Source: Girardinichthys multiradiatus
Lineage: Eukaryota > Chordata > Actinopteri > Cyprinodontiformes > Goodeidae
Direction: 5' to 3'
Assembly: GCF_021462225.1 (NCBI RefSeq)
Contig: NC_061796.1
Span: 48,713,613 to 48,777,612 of the forward strand
Length of the DNA: 64,000 nucleotides
This document shows, one piece after another, positions 63,430-64,000 of the stretch (position 1 is the first letter of the stretch; every line of letters begins with the position of its first letter). Position numbers and translations under genes: made by a program. Under the pieces are notes generated by a model that worked only from the letters and a program-made list of their open reading frames with translations, was not told the DNA's origin and ran no database searches.

Positions 63430-64000
63430 CGATCTTTTTAAGAGGCAGCAATTTGTTAGCTTTAAAGGTTGCAATTCTAAAAGAGCCAAGATACTTTCCT
63501 CAAGGCTCCATTCTTGATCCATTGTTCTTTCTGAAATGATTTATAAAATCTTTTAACCCAATCATGTTTGCTGATGATACAACCCTGCTTCTCTCCCATT
63601 CACATTTTGATTCACTATTGAAGGATACTCATCTCAAGATGAGTACCTATGTTTCAATTTAATCATCCTTAGAGGTAAAAGGTCGTATTTTGGAAAATGT
63701 TCAAATGTTGTTATTGATGGTATAGCAATACCACAAGTCATCAACAACATTTCTTGGAGTTTTCATTGATGAGACCTTAAGGTGGAATGATCATACAGAT
63801 TGTGTTTTCAGGAAAATACATGCATCTATTGGTATAATTAATAGGGTTAGTCATTACATCAGTGCAGCCTTGTTTGCTCATATATAGTTTTAAATATCCA
63901 TATCTGTCTTGTAATATAGTTTGGGGAAGTACCTTTCCAATAACACTACAAAAAATGTTGGCTCTTCAAAATCTGTTAGAATTGCAACTTGATCAGATTA
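63430..64000 (+). mobile_element. Jockey/Rex1-like LINE RT fragment, runs off the window
   Basis: The segment reads PQGSILDPLFF, then MFADDTTLLLSHSHF, then FLGVFIDETLRWNDHTD and KIHASIGIINRVSHYI across frames, the RT palm and thumb of a Jockey-superfamily LINE. Stops are present. The element continues beyond 64000. Confidence 0.75.

Noticed and set aside
59060..64000. Search for upstream cyclase exons (kinase-homology domain, start of catalytic domain)
   Set aside because: I looked for the antisense of the FSDIVGFT block and found none; the missing exons are presumed to lie beyond the window.

Overview
The window is teleost nuclear DNA. The evidence is three split vertebrate genes with GT-AG introns, most of them short, and a dense load of typical fish transposons: several Tc1-like families, L1, L2, Rex3-like (RTE) LINEs, a tRNA-derived SINE, solo LTRs, hAT-like and Harbinger-like remnants. 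The mix would suit a killifish or livebearer type genome, but species assignment is inference. Nothing looks prokaryotic or viral-exogenous.

Genes. (1) Minus strand, 7.47-12.55 kb: kcnv1 (Kv8.1), an electrically silent voltage-gated K+ channel subunit. Three coding exons join in frame to exactly 500 codons. (2) Plus strand, 28.2-40.6 kb: dek, a chromatin architectural protein, with a CpG-rich untranslated first exon and ten coding exons (436 or 468 residues depending on one short in-frame intron). (3) Minus strand, 47.87-55.65 kb: the last four exons of a natriuretic-peptide-receptor type membrane guanylate cyclase (npr1-like). The 5' part would lie beyond 64 kb. kcnv1 and dek diverge, and dek converges on the cyclase. 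I see no functional link among them.

Layout. 1-7 kb is mostly unrecognised sequence with an internally deleted Tc1-like element, an old LINE fragment and an unclassified 4.2-6.06 kb block. 7.4-12.6 kb is kcnv1, with a solo LTR and an old Tc1-like fragment in its introns. 12.6-17.8 kb is a composite: a lone Tc1 inverted-repeat end, a 12-bp minisatellite, an L1 remnant, and inside the L1 a complete Tc1-like element with an intact 334-residue transposase. 17.9-25.9 kb is intergenic, with a second solo LTR. 25.94-28.11 kb is a hAT-like non-autonomous element ending just before the dek promoter. dek introns hold a 1.9-kb 40-bp minisatellite, a SINE and an L2 remnant. 40.7-49.5 kb holds L2 and Rex3-like copies around the last cyclase exon. 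51-55 kb holds three Tc1-like elements, two of them nested. 56-59 kb is a second Rex3-like copy in inverted orientation. 59-61 kb is a Harbinger-like remnant, and 62-64 kb holds decayed LINE pieces.

The most distinctive structures are the composite Tc1-end/12-bp array/L1 locus next to kcnv1 exon 1, the apparently intact Tc1 transposase, and the dek minisatellite with its inverted flanks. I found no evidence for a wholly new gene system.
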